Assembly: GCF_002280785.1 (NCBI RefSeq)
Contig: NZ_NCEQ01000006.1
Location: 62,001 to 126,000, forward strand
Direction of reading: 5' to 3'
DNA length: 64,000 nucleotides
Source: Brevundimonas subvibrioides
GTDB taxonomy: Bacteria; Pseudomonadota; Alphaproteobacteria; Caulobacterales; Caulobacteraceae
Part shown: positions 42,390 through 51,302 of the stretch, one piece after another
Layout of the letters: the number at the start of each line of letters is the position of its first letter
How positions within the stretch are numbered: the first letter of the stretch is position 1
Made by a program: the position numbers and the translations under genes
Notes under the pieces: model-generated
What the model was told of the DNA's origin: nothing
The model's database searches: none
The model's input: only the letters and a program-made list of their open reading frames with translations

Positions 42390-42600
42390 TCAGGCCTTGC
42401 GCAGTTCCGACGTCCTGTGTGCGGCGCGGGCGCCGGTCTTGCCGCGTTCGACCCGATATTCGGGGTTATCAGGGGAGGCCGCAACCTTGTGGGTCTTGAT
42501 GGCTGCGGGGCGGGTCAGCTTGTGGACGATCCTGCCGGCCGTGGTCCCCTGGCCGTGGCCTGTTCTGCCCGTTCGCCGGCCTGAAGGTCTTTTCAGTCAT
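42390..42600 (-). pseudogene. DUF2945 (HVA1-like) small protein gene, frameshifted
   Basis: The 3' part reads GQGTTAGRIVHKLTRP, KTHKVAASPDNPEYRVERGKTGARAAH and SELRKA-stop, which matches the DUF2945 family, usually about 65-70 residues. The ATG at 42600 (MTEKTFRP) fits the family's start but is in another frame. Between them the sequence that should encode the first beta-strand is short by several bases. So the gene has lost its N-terminal reading frame. It overlaps the preceding small ORF as ATGA. A sequencing error is possible but more than one change seems needed. Confidence 0.6.
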
Positions 42601-42731
42601 GGGGTCCGTGTCTCCTGCTTCGCTTCGACATCGGCAAGCACCGTCCGCATCAGATCCGCGTCGACCAGGATCGGCACTTCGCAAAAGGCGGTGATCCAGC
42701 GTTGAATCAGGCGTTCGGTCTCTGTGTCCAA
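42597..42731 (-). CDS. Small hypothetical protein upstream of the DUF2945 gene
   Basis: A 44-residue ORF with a candidate TTG start (42731) nine bases after AGAGGG. The product (MDTETERLIQRWITAFCEVP, then ILVDADLMRTVLADVEA) is amphipathic and may be one or two helices. Its TGA overlaps the ATG of the DUF2945 gene (ATGA), which supports real translation. An in-frame GTG further upstream is an alternative start. No family is recognised. Confidence 0.4.
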   Translation of the reverse strand: MDTETERLIQRWITAFCEVPILVDADLMRTVLADVEAKQETRTP

Positions 42732-42923
42732 GTCGCGTATCCCTCTGGAGCAGGGCACGCCCTTCCACCGCGGAAAACCCACCTGGCAGGAGCGGGTTCA
42801 GCTTGACCGCAGGCGGCTTTTTTCGGGCATGGTGAATCGCCCGCGTCTGCCCCTTTGCCTCGCGCGCCCGCGCTCGCTATACCGCCGCCACCTCCGGAAA
42901 CTTGCAGAACAGGACAAAGCCGC

Positions 42924-44144
42924 ATGGCCAAGATCAAGGTCGCCAATCCCATCGTGGACATCGACGGCGACGAGATGACCCGGATCATCTGGCAATGGAT
43001 CAAGGACAAGCTGGTCTTCCCGTTCGTGGACGTCGAGCTGGACTACTATGACCTGGGCATGGAGCACCGCGACGCCACCGATGACCAGGTGACGATCGAT
43101 GCCGCCTACGCCATCCAGAAGCACGGCGTCGGCGTGAAGTGCGCCACCATCACGCCTGACGAGGCGCGTGTCGCCGAGTTCGGCCTGAAGAAGATGTGGA
43201 AGTCTCCGAACGGCACCATCCGCAACATCCTGGGCGGCGTGGTCTTCCGTGAGCCGATCATCTGCCAGAACGTGCCCCGTCTGGTTCCGGGCTGGACCCA
43301 GCCCATCGTCGTCGGCCGTCACGCCTTTGGCGACCAGTACAAGGCCACTGACTTCCTGGTGCCCGGGCCCGGCAAGCTGACCATGAAGTGGGTCGGCGCC
43401 AATGGCGAAGAGCTGAACTACGATGTCTTCGACTTCCCGTCCTCGGGTGTCGCCATGGGCATGTACAACCTCGACGCCTCGATCCGTGATTTTGCCCACG
43501 CCTCGTTCAGCTACGGCCTGGCGCGCAACTATCCGGTCTATCTGTCGACCAAGAACACGATCCTGAAAGCCTATGACGGTCGCTTCAAGGACATCTTCCA
43601 GGAGATCTTCGACGCCGAATATGCCGACAGGTTCAAGGCCGCCGGCCTGACCTATGAGCACCGTCTGATCGACGACATGGTGGCCGCGGCCATCAAGTGG
43701 TCGGGCGGCTTCGTCTGGGCGTGCAAGAACTACGACGGCGACGTGCAGTCCGACATCGTCGCCCAGGGCTTCGGCTCGCTGGGCCTGATGACCTCGGTGC
43801 TGCTGACGCCGGACGGCAGGGTGATGGAGACCGAGGCCGCCCACGGCACCGTGACCCGCCACTATCGCCAGCACCAGAAGGGCGAGGCCACCTCGACCAA
43901 CTCGATCGCCTCGATCTTCGCCTGGACGGCCGGCTTCAAGCACCGCGCCAAGCTGGACGACAACGCCGAACTGGCCCAGTTCGCCGAGACCCTGGAGAAG
44001 GTCGTCGTCGACACCGTCGAGGACGGCTTCATGACCAAGGACCTGGCCCTGCTGGTCGGCGATCAGCAGTCGTGGCTGACCACCGAGGGCTTCCTCGACA
44101 AGGTGGCCGAGAACCTGAAGAAGGCGCTGCCGTCGGTCGGCTAA
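42924..44144 (+). CDS. icd: NADP-dependent isocitrate dehydrogenase
   Basis: A 406-residue homodimeric NADP-dependent isocitrate dehydrogenase of the eukaryote-like subfamily common in alphaproteobacteria. It decarboxylates isocitrate to 2-oxoglutarate in the TCA cycle. Visible signatures are [21 protein letters not shown] at the N-terminus, [13 protein letters not shown] with the substrate-binding serine, the metal-binding [20 protein letters not shown], and the cofactor stretch [23 protein letters not shown]. The start at 42924 ([10 protein letters not shown]) has AGGACA upstream. A strong intrinsic terminator follows at 44169, so it is a single-gene unit. Confidence 0.97.
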   Translation: MAKIKVANPIVDIDGDEMTRIIWQWIKDKLVFPFVDVELDYYDLGMEHRDATDDQVTIDAAYAIQKHGVGVKCATITPDEARVAEFGLKKMWKSPNGTIRNILGGVVFREPIICQNVPRLVPGWTQPIVVGRHAFGDQYKATDFLVPGPGKLTMKWVGANGEELNYDVFDFPSSGVAMGMYNLDASIRDFAHASFSYGLARNYPVYLSTKNTILKAYDGRFKDIFQEIFDAEYADRFKAAGLTYEHRLIDDMVAAAIKWSGGFVWACKNYDGDVQSDIVAQGFGSLGLMTSVLLTPDGRVMETEAAHGTVTRHYRQHQKGEATSTNSIASIFAWTAGFKHRAKLDDNAELAQFAETLEKVVVDTVEDGFMTKDLALLVGDQQSWLTTEGFLDKVAENLKKALPSVG

Positions 44145-44168
44145 GCGAACCCGGTTCGAATCTTTCGA

Positions 44169-44200
44169 CCCCGCCGGAGCTTCTCCGGCGGGGTTTCGTT
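44169..44200 (+). terminator. Intrinsic terminator of icd
   Basis: CCCCGCCGGA (44169-44178) and TCCGGCGGGG (44184-44193) form a perfect ten-base-pair stem with a short GCTTC loop, followed by TTTCGTTT. It begins 25 bases after the icd stop. Confidence 0.92.
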
Positions 44201-44260
44201 TGAGCGGTGAGCCTCGACGTGCATTGATGGCGTCTGCGTCGGAGGAGGGGAGACCACCGC

Positions 44261-44857
44261 GTGAGAAACGTATTCGGCAAACTGGTGCTGGTCGCTATCG
44301 CTCTGGCGGTGGTCAGCTTCTTCGCGGCCCCGGCCGTGGCGTTCTTCGGCATCCGCTCGGCGGCTCAGTCGGACGATGTTGCGGGGCTGCAGAGACTGGT
44401 CGATTTCGACGCGGTGCGCGCCTCGCTGCGGCCCCAGCTGTCGGGGCGGCCGGAGGCCCTGACGCCGCCGCCGTCCTTCATGAACGACCCCATCGGCGCC
44501 GTCCGCCGCCAGTTCGAGGAGGCCGCCGCGCCCCAGGGGCCGAGCCCGGATGCCTATCTGACGCCCGACGCCATCGACGGCCTGACGCGCGCCGAAGGCC
44601 GCTACGCCGCGGTGCGCCCGGCCCGGCCGGGCACGGATGAGGCCTCGGCGCCCTGGCCGAGGCCGATCTACTGGGGCATCAACCGCGCCCGGATGGCGGT
44701 CACGGACGAGGGCGGGTCGGACACGGTCTTCACCTTCGAGCGCAAGGGGCCGTTCGAGTGGAAGCTGGTCCACATCGGCCTGCCCGACGGCTCGACGCCG
44801 CAACCCGTTGCGGCAGTTGCCGCGCCTGTCACGCCCGCCCCGGAGACGACACGATGA
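44261..44857 (+). CDS. DUF2939 domain protein, copy 1
   Basis: A 198-residue membrane-anchored protein of the DUF2939 family. The N-terminal helix (LVLVAIALAVVSFFAAPAVAFF) is followed by the family pattern IRSAAQSDDVAGLQRLVDFDAVRASLRPQL. The C-terminal part has FTFERKGPFEWKLVHIGLP, shared with the next gene. Start is a GTG at 44261 with GGAGGAGGGGAG upstream. The stop overlaps the next start (ATGA). Function is unknown; the two copies arose by tandem duplication and probably act together. Confidence 0.82.
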   Translation: MRNVFGKLVLVAIALAVVSFFAAPAVAFFGIRSAAQSDDVAGLQRLVDFDAVRASLRPQLSGRPEALTPPPSFMNDPIGAVRRQFEEAAAPQGPSPDAYLTPDAIDGLTRAEGRYAAVRPARPGTDEASAPWPRPIYWGINRARMAVTDEGGSDTVFTFERKGPFEWKLVHIGLPDGSTPQPVAAVAAPVTPAPETTR

Positions 44858-45411
44858 AAGGCTTCATCAAGGGGGTAGTCGTCCTGGCGGTCCTCGCCCT
44901 GGTCGTCGCCTATCTGGCCTCGCCGATCCTGACGGTGAACGCCATCGTCGCGGCGGCCAAGGCAGGCGATGAGGCGGCGCTGGAGCGAATGGTCGATTTC
45001 CCCGCCTTCCGCGACAGCCTGAAGGATGAACTGACCGCGCGCCTGATGGCGGAGGCCCAGGCTGATCCTGACGTTCGCAACAGCGGCCTGGGCGGGCTCG
45101 GCATGATGCTGGCGCCCATGCTGGTCGGCGGAGCGGTGGACGCCCTGGTCAACGCCCCGACCATCGCCGCCATGGTGCGCACCGCCGAGACGCCCGATCC
45201 GATCGACGCCGCGACGACGACGAGGCCCGAGCCGGAGAGCGAGGACCGGGACATTCGCCAGAGCTACGCCTATCGCGACCTGAACACCTTCGTGCTGGGC
45301 CTGACCGATCCGGACCGGCCGGACCAGACGCTGAAGCTGCTGTTCAAGCGCCAGGGCCTGTTCGGCTGGAAGCTGGCGGGGATCGACCTGCCGGACGCTC
45401 GCACGACCTGA
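44854..45411 (+). CDS. DUF2939 domain protein, copy 2
   Basis: A 185-residue protein with one N-terminal membrane helix (GVVVLAVLALVVAYLASPIL) and the DUF2939 pattern IVAAAKAGDEAALERMVDFPAFRDSLKDEL. The end, LLFKRQGLFGWKLAGIDLP, mirrors copy 1. It starts inside the stop of copy 1 (ATGA), so the pair is translated together. A family A repeat follows, probably ending the transcript. No function can be assigned. Confidence 0.82.
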   Translation: MKGFIKGVVVLAVLALVVAYLASPILTVNAIVAAAKAGDEAALERMVDFPAFRDSLKDELTARLMAEAQADPDVRNSGLGGLGMMLAPMLVGGAVDALVNAPTIAAMVRTAETPDPIDAATTTRPEPESEDRDIRQSYAYRDLNTFVLGLTDPDRPDQTLKLLFKRQGLFGWKLAGIDLPDARTT

Positions 45412-45417
45412 TCTGTC

Positions 45418-45560
45418 TCCTCCCCGTCCGAAGGATGGGGAGGTGGCTCGTAGCGAAGCGGAGAGACGGAGGGGTTCTTTCTGCGTGCAAGAAGAGCCCC
45501 TCCGTCAGCTCGCCAGGGCTCGCTGCCACCTCCCCATGCGCAAGCACGCATGGGGAGGAG
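45418..45560. repeat. Intergenic palindromic element, family A, copy 3
   Basis: Located between convergent genes. Arms TCCTCCCC/GGGGAGGA enclose GACGGAGGGG and CCCCTCCGTC, and an extra hairpin sits at its right end (CCTCCCCATGCG...CGCATGGGGAGG, 45530-45558). It is more diverged than copies 1 and 2. Confidence 0.8.
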
Positions 45561-45564
45561 ACGG

Positions 45565-47352
45565 TCACCGTGCCTGCTGCGTCGCGATCCAGGCGTCCAT
45601 GCGGCGGTCGAGCAGGTCGAGCGGCAGGGGGCCGTCGACCAGCAGGGCGTCGTGGAAGTCGCGCAGGTTGAACCGTTCGCCCAGGGCCTGTTCCGCCCGG
45701 GTGCGGATGGCGCGCAGACGGATTTCACCGATCTTGTAGGCCAGGGCCTGACCCGGCCAGCCGATGTAGCGTTGCAGCTCCGTCTCGATATTGTGCGGCG
45801 ACAGGGCGGAGTTGTCAGTGAAACAGGCGCGAGCCTGTTCGATGGTCCAGCCCATCCAGTGCATGCCGGTGTCGGCCACGAGGCGACAGGCGCGCCACAT
45901 CTCGTAGCTGAGGCGGCCGAACCGCTCCTCCGGCGTGCGGTAGAAGCCCATCTCCTCGCCGAGGAACTCCGAATACAGGCCCCAGCCCTCGGTAAAGGCG
46001 GTGACGCCCGCATTGCGGCGGAAGGCCGGACCCGCCGCCGCCTCCTGCTGCAGGGCGATCTGGAGATGGTGGCCGGGGACCGCCTCGTGCAGGGTCAGGG
46101 CCGGCAGTTCGTAGAGCGGCCGCTGGTCCAGCTTGCCGGTGTTGACGATATAGCCGCCGGGCACCCCCTCCTCGAGCGAGCCGCCGTTGTAGCGGCCGGT
46201 CGTATAGTTGTCCTCGATGTCCAGGGGCACGGGCCGGACGTTGTAGGTCAGGCGCGGCAGGGTGCGGAACAGGGCGGGAAGGCCGCCGTCGGCCCGCTTG
46301 GCCATCTCCGAGGCCTTCTCCAGCATGTCTTCGCGCGAGGTGGCGTAGAACTGCGGATCGGTGCGCAGGTGGTTGAGGAAGCCGGCGAAGTCGCCGGTCC
46401 AGCCGGAGGCGATCATCTCCGCGTCCATGCGGGCGCGGATGCGGGCGACTTCGTCCAGGCCGATCTGGTGGATCTGGTCGGGGGTCAGGTCGGTGGTGGT
46501 GTAGCGGCGCGCCTCGAAGGCGTAGAAGTCGCGGCCGCCGGGCCGTGAGCCGATGCCGACCTCGGCGGGGGCGGCCGGCAGGTATTCGTTGGCGGTGAAA
46601 TCGACCCAGGCCTGGCGACGGGGGACGATCTCGGCGGCGACGATGGCGGCGGCGCGGGTGCGCAGAGCGTCCTGGTCGGCCGCAGGAATGGACGGGGGCA
46701 GGCTGGCGAAGGGCCGCAGCAGGGGGTCGGTCGCAGGCGTGAAGGCCGCCTCGTTGCGGAAGATGGCGAGGGCGCTTTCGACCACGGACCTCGGCTGGAC
46801 GAAGCCGGTCGCCAGACCCCGGCGGGCGTCTGCGAGGCCTTCGTCGTACCAGGCGGACAGGCCTTCAAGGCGACTCAGCCAGGCGTCGGCGTCGGCGCGA
46901 TTGGTGATGCGCGTACCGGCAGCGAGAAAGCCCGCGCTCTGGCCGGGCCCGCCCTCGGAGTTGAAGGCGAGACGGCCGCCGTCGAGGCCGATGGATTCGA
47001 TCGACCGGTCGACGATGATGGCGAGGAAGTCGCGGTTCAGGGCATCGTTCGAGGACAGGGTCGAGACGTCGACGGCGGCGAGGCGGCGCTTGAAGGCGGT
47101 CAGCGGTTCGAGGCGGGCCAGCTCGGCGGCTCGCGAGACGTCGGACAGTCTGAACTTGGCCGACTGGTCGCCCTCACGCGCCGCCTGCTCGGGGCTGAGG
47201 CTCAGCTGCCAGGCGTCGTAGTCGGCGATGATCGAGGCGAGGGCGGGGTTCTCGGCCATGGCGGCCGGGGGTGCGGGAGTCTGGGCGGAGGCGGTCATCG
47301 CCGAGGTGGACAGAAGCAGACCCGCGACTGCGGCGACGACGAAGCGATTCAT
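45565..47352 (-). CDS. DUF885 family protein, copy 4 (predicted secreted metalloprotein)
   Basis: A 595-residue DUF885 protein with an ordinary Sec signal peptide (MNRFVVAAVAGLLLSTSAMTASAQ) instead of the Tat-like ones of copies 1-3. The motif TLHEAVPGHHLQIALQQE and FTEGWGLYSEFLGEEMGFY are intact, as is GYIVNTGKLDQRP. The start at 47352 is fixed by the signal peptide; upstream in frame is repeat DNA. It stands alone between two palindromic elements, 12 kb from the other copies, and is more distant from them in sequence. Confidence 0.9.
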   Translation of the reverse strand: MNRFVVAAVAGLLLSTSAMTASAQTPAPPAAMAENPALASIIADYDAWQLSLSPEQAAREGDQSAKFRLSDVSRAAELARLEPLTAFKRRLAAVDVSTLSSNDALNRDFLAIIVDRSIESIGLDGGRLAFNSEGGPGQSAGFLAAGTRITNRADADAWLSRLEGLSAWYDEGLADARRGLATGFVQPRSVVESALAIFRNEAAFTPATDPLLRPFASLPPSIPAADQDALRTRAAAIVAAEIVPRRQAWVDFTANEYLPAAPAEVGIGSRPGGRDFYAFEARRYTTTDLTPDQIHQIGLDEVARIRARMDAEMIASGWTGDFAGFLNHLRTDPQFYATSREDMLEKASEMAKRADGGLPALFRTLPRLTYNVRPVPLDIEDNYTTGRYNGGSLEEGVPGGYIVNTGKLDQRPLYELPALTLHEAVPGHHLQIALQQEAAAGPAFRRNAGVTAFTEGWGLYSEFLGEEMGFYRTPEERFGRLSYEMWRACRLVADTGMHWMGWTIEQARACFTDNSALSPHNIETELQRYIGWPGQALAYKIGEIRLRAIRTRAEQALGERFNLRDFHDALLVDGPLPLDLLDRRMDAWIATQQAR

Positions 47353-47420
47353 GGAGACCCCCGAACTGAGGGCGGCATGGGGACCCGAACGCGGGCGGGA
47401 GGTCAATGGGGGGGATGGTC

Positions 47421-47596
47421 CCTTCTCCCCTTGCGGGAGAAGGTGGCAGCCGAAGGCTGACGGATGAGGGGGCACGCCGGCGGGTGGAATGAGGGCGGGG
47501 TTCAGCGGAAGGGCTGGTGTGACCCCTCACCCGATCGCGCAAGGACGACGGCTGCGCCGCCGTGCGCGAGCTCCCTCTCCCGCAAGGGGAGAGGGG
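47421..47596. repeat. Intergenic palindromic element, family B, long copy 2
   Basis: Hairpin arms at both ends (CCTTCTCCC-CTTGC-GGGAGAAGG at 47421-47443 and CCTCTCCC-GCAAG-GGGAGAGG near 47574-47594). Inner blocks shared with the copy at 30869 (GGCAGCCGAAGGCTGACGG, GTGTGACCCCTCA) are in inverted orientation. It lies seven bases beyond the alaS stop and before the DUF885 gene. Confidence 0.85.
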
Positions 47597-47602
47597 AACA
47601 GA

Positions 47603-50275
47603 CTACCCCGCCAGCGCCGCGCGAACGGCCGCGAGGCCTTCCTCGGCTTTCGACCCGTCAGGCGCGCCGCCCTGGGCGAAGTCGGCCTTGCCGCCGGCGC
47701 CCTGGCCGCCCATCGCGATGACGGCGGCGCGGGCGAGGTCGGCCGAGTTGACGCGGTCGGTGACGTCGGACGTCGCGGCGACGGTGACCGCCGCCTTGCC
47801 GTCAGTGACGCCGATCAGGGCGACGACCCCGGAGCCGACCTGGGTGCGGAACTCCTCGGCCACGCCGCGCAGGCCCTTGCCGTCGACGCCGTCGAGGATG
47901 CGGGCGATCAGCTTGATGCCGTTGATCTCTTCCGGCGCGGCATTGGCCGATGCGCCGCCGCCGCCCAGGGCCAGCTGTTTCTTCAGGTCGGCGACCTGTT
48001 TCTCCAGCGACTTGCGTTCGGCCGACAGGGCCTCGACGCGGGCGGGGACGTCCAGGGGCTGAACCTTGAACGACTGGGCGAGCGTCCTGGCGACCCCGGC
48101 CTGGGCCAGCAGGTATTGGCGGGCGGCCTCGCCGGTCACGCCCTCGACGCGGCGGATGCCGGCGGCGATGCCGGTCTCGCCCGTGATCTTGAACAGGGCG
48201 ATGTCGCCAGTGCGGGCGACATGGGTGCCGCCGCAAAGCTCGACGGAGTAGGGGCCCTTGTTGTCGCCCGTCAGGGCGCGGCCGAGGGTGACCACGCGGA
48301 CCTCGTCGCCGTATTTCTCGCCGAACAGGGCGACGGCGCCGGCCTCGATGGCGTCCTGGGGCGTCATCAGCCGGGTCGTGACCGGGACGTTCTGGCGGAT
48401 GACCGCGTTCACCTCGGTCTCGATGGCGGCCAGCTGGTCCTCGGTCACCGGGGCGTTGTGGCTGAAGTCGAAACGCATGCGTTCGGCGTCGACCAGTTGA
48501 CCCTTCTGGGCCACATGCGGACCGAGCACGTTCTTCAGCGCCGCGTGCACCAGGTGGGCGGCGGAGTGGTTGGCGCGGGTGGTCAGGCGTTGTTCAGCAT
48601 GGGCGCGCAGCTGGGCGCGGGCGCCGATGGTCAGGGTCCCGGACTCGATCTCGATCTTGTGGGCATAGAGGTCGCCGCCGGCGTGCTTCTGCACGTCGAG
48701 CACCACGCCGAAGCCTTGCTGGCCGCTCGCATCGGTCCATTCGACCTCGCCGCGATCGCCGGTCTGGCCGCCGCCTTCGCCATAGAAGGGGGTCTGGTCG
48801 AACAGGACCTCGGCCGTCTGGCCGGGCTCGAGGGCGTCGATGGATTCACCGCCGCGGACGAGCGCCAGGACCTCGCCCGAGCCCTCGATGGCGTCATAGC
48901 CGGTGAAGACGGTCGGTCCGAGGCGGTCGCGCAGGGACAGCCATTCGCCGGCCGAGGCCGTCTGGCCGGAACCCTTCCAGTTGGCCTTGCCGCGTTCGCG
49001 CTGCTGGGCCATCGCGGCTTCGAAGGCGTCGTTGTCGACGGTCAGGCCGCGACGCCGAGCCTCGTCCTGGGTCAGGTCGAGGGGGAAGCCGTAGGTATCA
49101 TAGAGGCTGAAGGCGGTCTGGCCGGAGATGACGCCGCCTTCGGACAGGCCCGAGGTCGCCTCGTCCAGCAGGCCCATGCCGCGGCCCAGGGTGGTGCGGA
49201 AGCGGATCTCTTCCTGCTTCATCGTGTCTTCGATGGAGGCCTGGGCGCGGGCGAGTTCGGGGAAGGCCTCGCCCATCTGGTCCACGAGAGTCGGGACGAG
49301 GCGGTGCATCAGGGGATCGGCGGCGCCGAGCAGGTGGGCGTGACGCATGGCGCGACGCATGATGCGACGCAGGACATAGCCGCGCCCTTCGTTCGAGGGG
49401 GTCACGCCGTCGGCGATCAGGAAGGACGACGAGCGCAGGTGGTCGGCGATGACGCGGTGGCTGGCGGCCTGTGCCCCTTCAGCCTTCGTCGAGGTGGCGT
49501 CTTCGGAGGCGGCGATCAGGATCTGGAACAGGTCGGTGTCGAAGACCGAGTTCTTGCCCTGGAGCACCGAGGTCATCCGCTCCAGGCCCATGCCGGTGTC
49601 GACCGAGGGTTTGGGAAGGCTGCGAACGATCTCGTCGTTCTCCTTCTCGAACTGCATGAAGACGTTGTTCCAGATCTCCACATAGCGGTCGCCGTCCTCA
49701 TCCGGCGAACCGGGAGGGCCGCCGGCGATATGGTCGCCGTAGTCCCAGAAGATCTCGGTGCAGGGGCCGCAGGGGCCGCTGTCGCCCATGGCCCAGAAAT
49801 TGTCGGAGCCGGCGATGCGGATGATCTTGTCGTCGCCGAAGCCCGTGATCTTCTTCCAGATCGCGGCAGCCTCGTCGTCGTCGATGTAGACGGTGACGAG
49901 CAGACGGTTCGGGTCGAGGCCGTAGTCCCTGGTGACCAGGTTCCACGCGCGCTCGATCGCGTGTTCCTTGAAATAGTCGCCGAAGGAGAAGTTCCCCAGC
50001 ATCTCGAAGAAGGTCAGGTGGCGGGCAGTGTAGCCGACGTTGTCGAGGTCGTTGTGCTTGCCGCCGGCGCGGACGCACTTCTGCGAGGAGGTGGCGCGGG
50101 GGTAGGGCGGCACGGCGGCGCCGGTGAAGTAATCCTTGAACGGCACCATGCCCGCATTGACGAACATCAGCGTCGGGTCGTTCTGCGGCACCAACGGGGC
50201 CGAGTGGACCTTCGTGTGCCCGTCGGCCGCGAAATAGTCGAGGAAGGTCGAGCGGATCTGTTTCAGGCTGGCCAT
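47603..50275 (-). CDS. alaS: Alanyl-tRNA synthetase
   Basis: An 890-residue class II alanyl-tRNA synthetase, full length for the family. The aminoacylation domain starts MASLKQIRSTFLDYFAADGHTKVHSAPLVPQNDPTLMFVNAGMVPFKDYFTG. The editing domain has the metal-binding HSAAHLVHAALKN and CGGTHVARTGD, and the C-terminal coiled coil and oligomerisation part (ALSAERKSLEKQVADLKKQL) are present. It charges tRNA-Ala and clears mischarged Ser or Gly. The start at 50275 follows no strong ribosome site but fits the conserved N-terminus. The small acidic ORF at 50367 is 91 bases upstream in the same direction. Confidence 0.97.
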   Translation of the reverse strand: MASLKQIRSTFLDYFAADGHTKVHSAPLVPQNDPTLMFVNAGMVPFKDYFTGAAVPPYPRATSSQKCVRAGGKHNDLDNVGYTARHLTFFEMLGNFSFGDYFKEHAIERAWNLVTRDYGLDPNRLLVTVYIDDDEAAAIWKKITGFGDDKIIRIAGSDNFWAMGDSGPCGPCTEIFWDYGDHIAGGPPGSPDEDGDRYVEIWNNVFMQFEKENDEIVRSLPKPSVDTGMGLERMTSVLQGKNSVFDTDLFQILIAASEDATSTKAEGAQAASHRVIADHLRSSSFLIADGVTPSNEGRGYVLRRIMRRAMRHAHLLGAADPLMHRLVPTLVDQMGEAFPELARAQASIEDTMKQEEIRFRTTLGRGMGLLDEATSGLSEGGVISGQTAFSLYDTYGFPLDLTQDEARRRGLTVDNDAFEAAMAQQRERGKANWKGSGQTASAGEWLSLRDRLGPTVFTGYDAIEGSGEVLALVRGGESIDALEPGQTAEVLFDQTPFYGEGGGQTGDRGEVEWTDASGQQGFGVVLDVQKHAGGDLYAHKIEIESGTLTIGARAQLRAHAEQRLTTRANHSAAHLVHAALKNVLGPHVAQKGQLVDAERMRFDFSHNAPVTEDQLAAIETEVNAVIRQNVPVTTRLMTPQDAIEAGAVALFGEKYGDEVRVVTLGRALTGDNKGPYSVELCGGTHVARTGDIALFKITGETGIAAGIRRVEGVTGEAARQYLLAQAGVARTLAQSFKVQPLDVPARVEALSAERKSLEKQVADLKKQLALGGGGASANAAPEEINGIKLIARILDGVDGKGLRGVAEEFRTQVGSGVVALIGVTDGKAAVTVAATSDVTDRVNSADLARAAVIAMGGQGAGGKADFAQGGAPDGSKAEEGLAAVRAALAG

Positions 50276-50366
50276 GGTCGGTTCAGTCGTTTGCGCGTCG
50301 GATATCGGGGAACGCGCATATAGAGACTGGCGGGGCCGCGAGCCAAGAGTTTCCGGTCAAGGCGGG

Positions 50367-50567
50367 TCAGTCGGGCGTGACGGTCTCGTCCACCGCGTCG
50401 TCCTCGTCCGAGAGGAGGGCGTCGAGGGCCTCGATGATGGCGTCGATCTGTTCGGCGCTGGCGGCGACGCGAAGCACGGCGCCGTCGCTGCCGGCGATCT
50501 CCAGCAGGTAGCCGTCGTCGCTTTCGGCCAGGTTGAACTGGGTCAGGGTCGGGATGTCTTCGGCCAT
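50367..50567 (-). CDS. Small acidic hypothetical protein
   Basis: A 66-residue protein starting MAEDIPTLTQF with GGAGACTCC-type sequence before the ATG on its strand. It has a two-strand then helix pattern (YLLEIAGSDGAVLRVAAS, AEQIDAIIEALDALL) and a very acidic tail (SDEDDAVDETVTPD). It is 91 bases upstream of alaS and could share its transcript. No family is recognised; the regular secondary-structure pattern and codon use support a real gene. Confidence 0.6.
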   Translation of the reverse strand: MAEDIPTLTQFNLAESDDGYLLEIAGSDGAVLRVAASAEQIDAIIEALDALLSDEDDAVDETVTPD

Positions 50568-50670
50568 GGGGAGTCTCCTCGGCGAATGAACCGCCGGCAG
50601 GCGGAAGGCTCGCGTTCTAGGGCGTCGGCGTGACGCGGGGCAATGACGAGGTGGGGTGCTATGCTGGGGA

Positions 50671-51024
50671 ATGTCCACGCTTGAAGTCTGGTTCGATGGC
50701 GATTGCCCGCTTTGCCGACGGGAAATCGCCCTGCTGCGGCGTCTCGATCGGCGGGGTGCGATCGTTTTCACCGATGTGGCGACAGGCGAGGGACACTGTC
50801 CCATCGATCGCGCCGTCTTGCTCAGCCGGTTTCACGCACGGGAGGACGGGCGTCTGGTGTCCGGCGCCGAGGCCTTCGCGGCGATGTGGCGGGCGATTCC
50901 CTTGCTGGCCCCTCTCGGCCGTCTGGCGAGAAACCGGCACGTGCTGGCGGCGCTTGAGCGGCTCTATCTGGTGTTTCTGAGGGTGCGGCCGGGCTTGCAG
51001 CGGGCCCTGGGTGGACGGGGCTGA
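50671..51024 (+). CDS. DUF393 family thiol-disulfide oxidoreductase-like protein
   Basis: A 117-residue protein of the DUF393 (DCC) family. The motif FDGDCPLCRREIALLRRLDR carries the DxxCxxC-type pair, as in thioredoxin-like redox proteins. GAEAFAAMWRAIPLLAPLG and LERLYLVFLRVRP are the further family hallmarks. The ATG at 50671 gives the standard start (MSTLEVWFDGDC). The cysteine pair suggests a redox role, but no partner is known. It converges on recA, with the recA terminator and a repeat in between. Confidence 0.85.
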   Translation: MSTLEVWFDGDCPLCRREIALLRRLDRRGAIVFTDVATGEGHCPIDRAVLLSRFHAREDGRLVSGAEAFAAMWRAIPLLAPLGRLARNRHVLAALERLYLVFLRVRPGLQRALGGRG

Positions 51025-51059
51025 GCGCCGGTCTGCAGATGTGGGTGACCGCCTGACCG

Positions 51060-51096
51060 GAACAGAAAAGAGCCCGCCCGGACGAACCGGGCGGGC
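51060..51096 (-). terminator. Intrinsic terminator, probably of recA
   Basis: On the minus strand GCCCGCCCGG-TTCGT-CCGGGCGGGC forms a perfect ten-base-pair stem (51072-51096), followed by TCTTTTCTG. It points away from recA and lies about 205 bases beyond its stop, with a family A repeat in between. It may also stop the converging DUF393 transcript. Confidence 0.85.
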
Positions 51097-51170
51097 GGCT
51101 CCGTCCAGCCCGAGCCCCGCGGGGGTCGGCGGCGGGTCGCAGGGACCGGCCGGGCGGAGTGTCTCGTTGG

Positions 51171-51300
51171 TCCTCCCCCGTCGGGAGAGGTGGCGCGTCG
51201 CTTCTTGAGCGACGTGACGGAGGGGGTCGGCCGCGGACCCGGTGTCTGGGGTTGCCCCCTCCACCGCGAAGACGCGGTCCCCCTCCCCCGATGGGGGAGG
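51171..51300. repeat. Intergenic palindromic element, family A, copy 4
   Basis: Arms TCCTCCCCCGTCGG...CGATGGGGGAGGA enclose GACGGAGGGGG and CCCCCTCC. It sits between recA and the terminator at 51060. Its edge GGGGGAGGATCTAG merges with the TAG stop of recA, as copy 1 does with the thioesterase stop. Confidence 0.85.
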
Positions 51301-51302
51301 AT

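Noticed and set aside
3475-51300. Repeated palindromes considered as CRISPR repeats
   Set aside because: They are isolated single copies far apart with no spacers and no cas genes.
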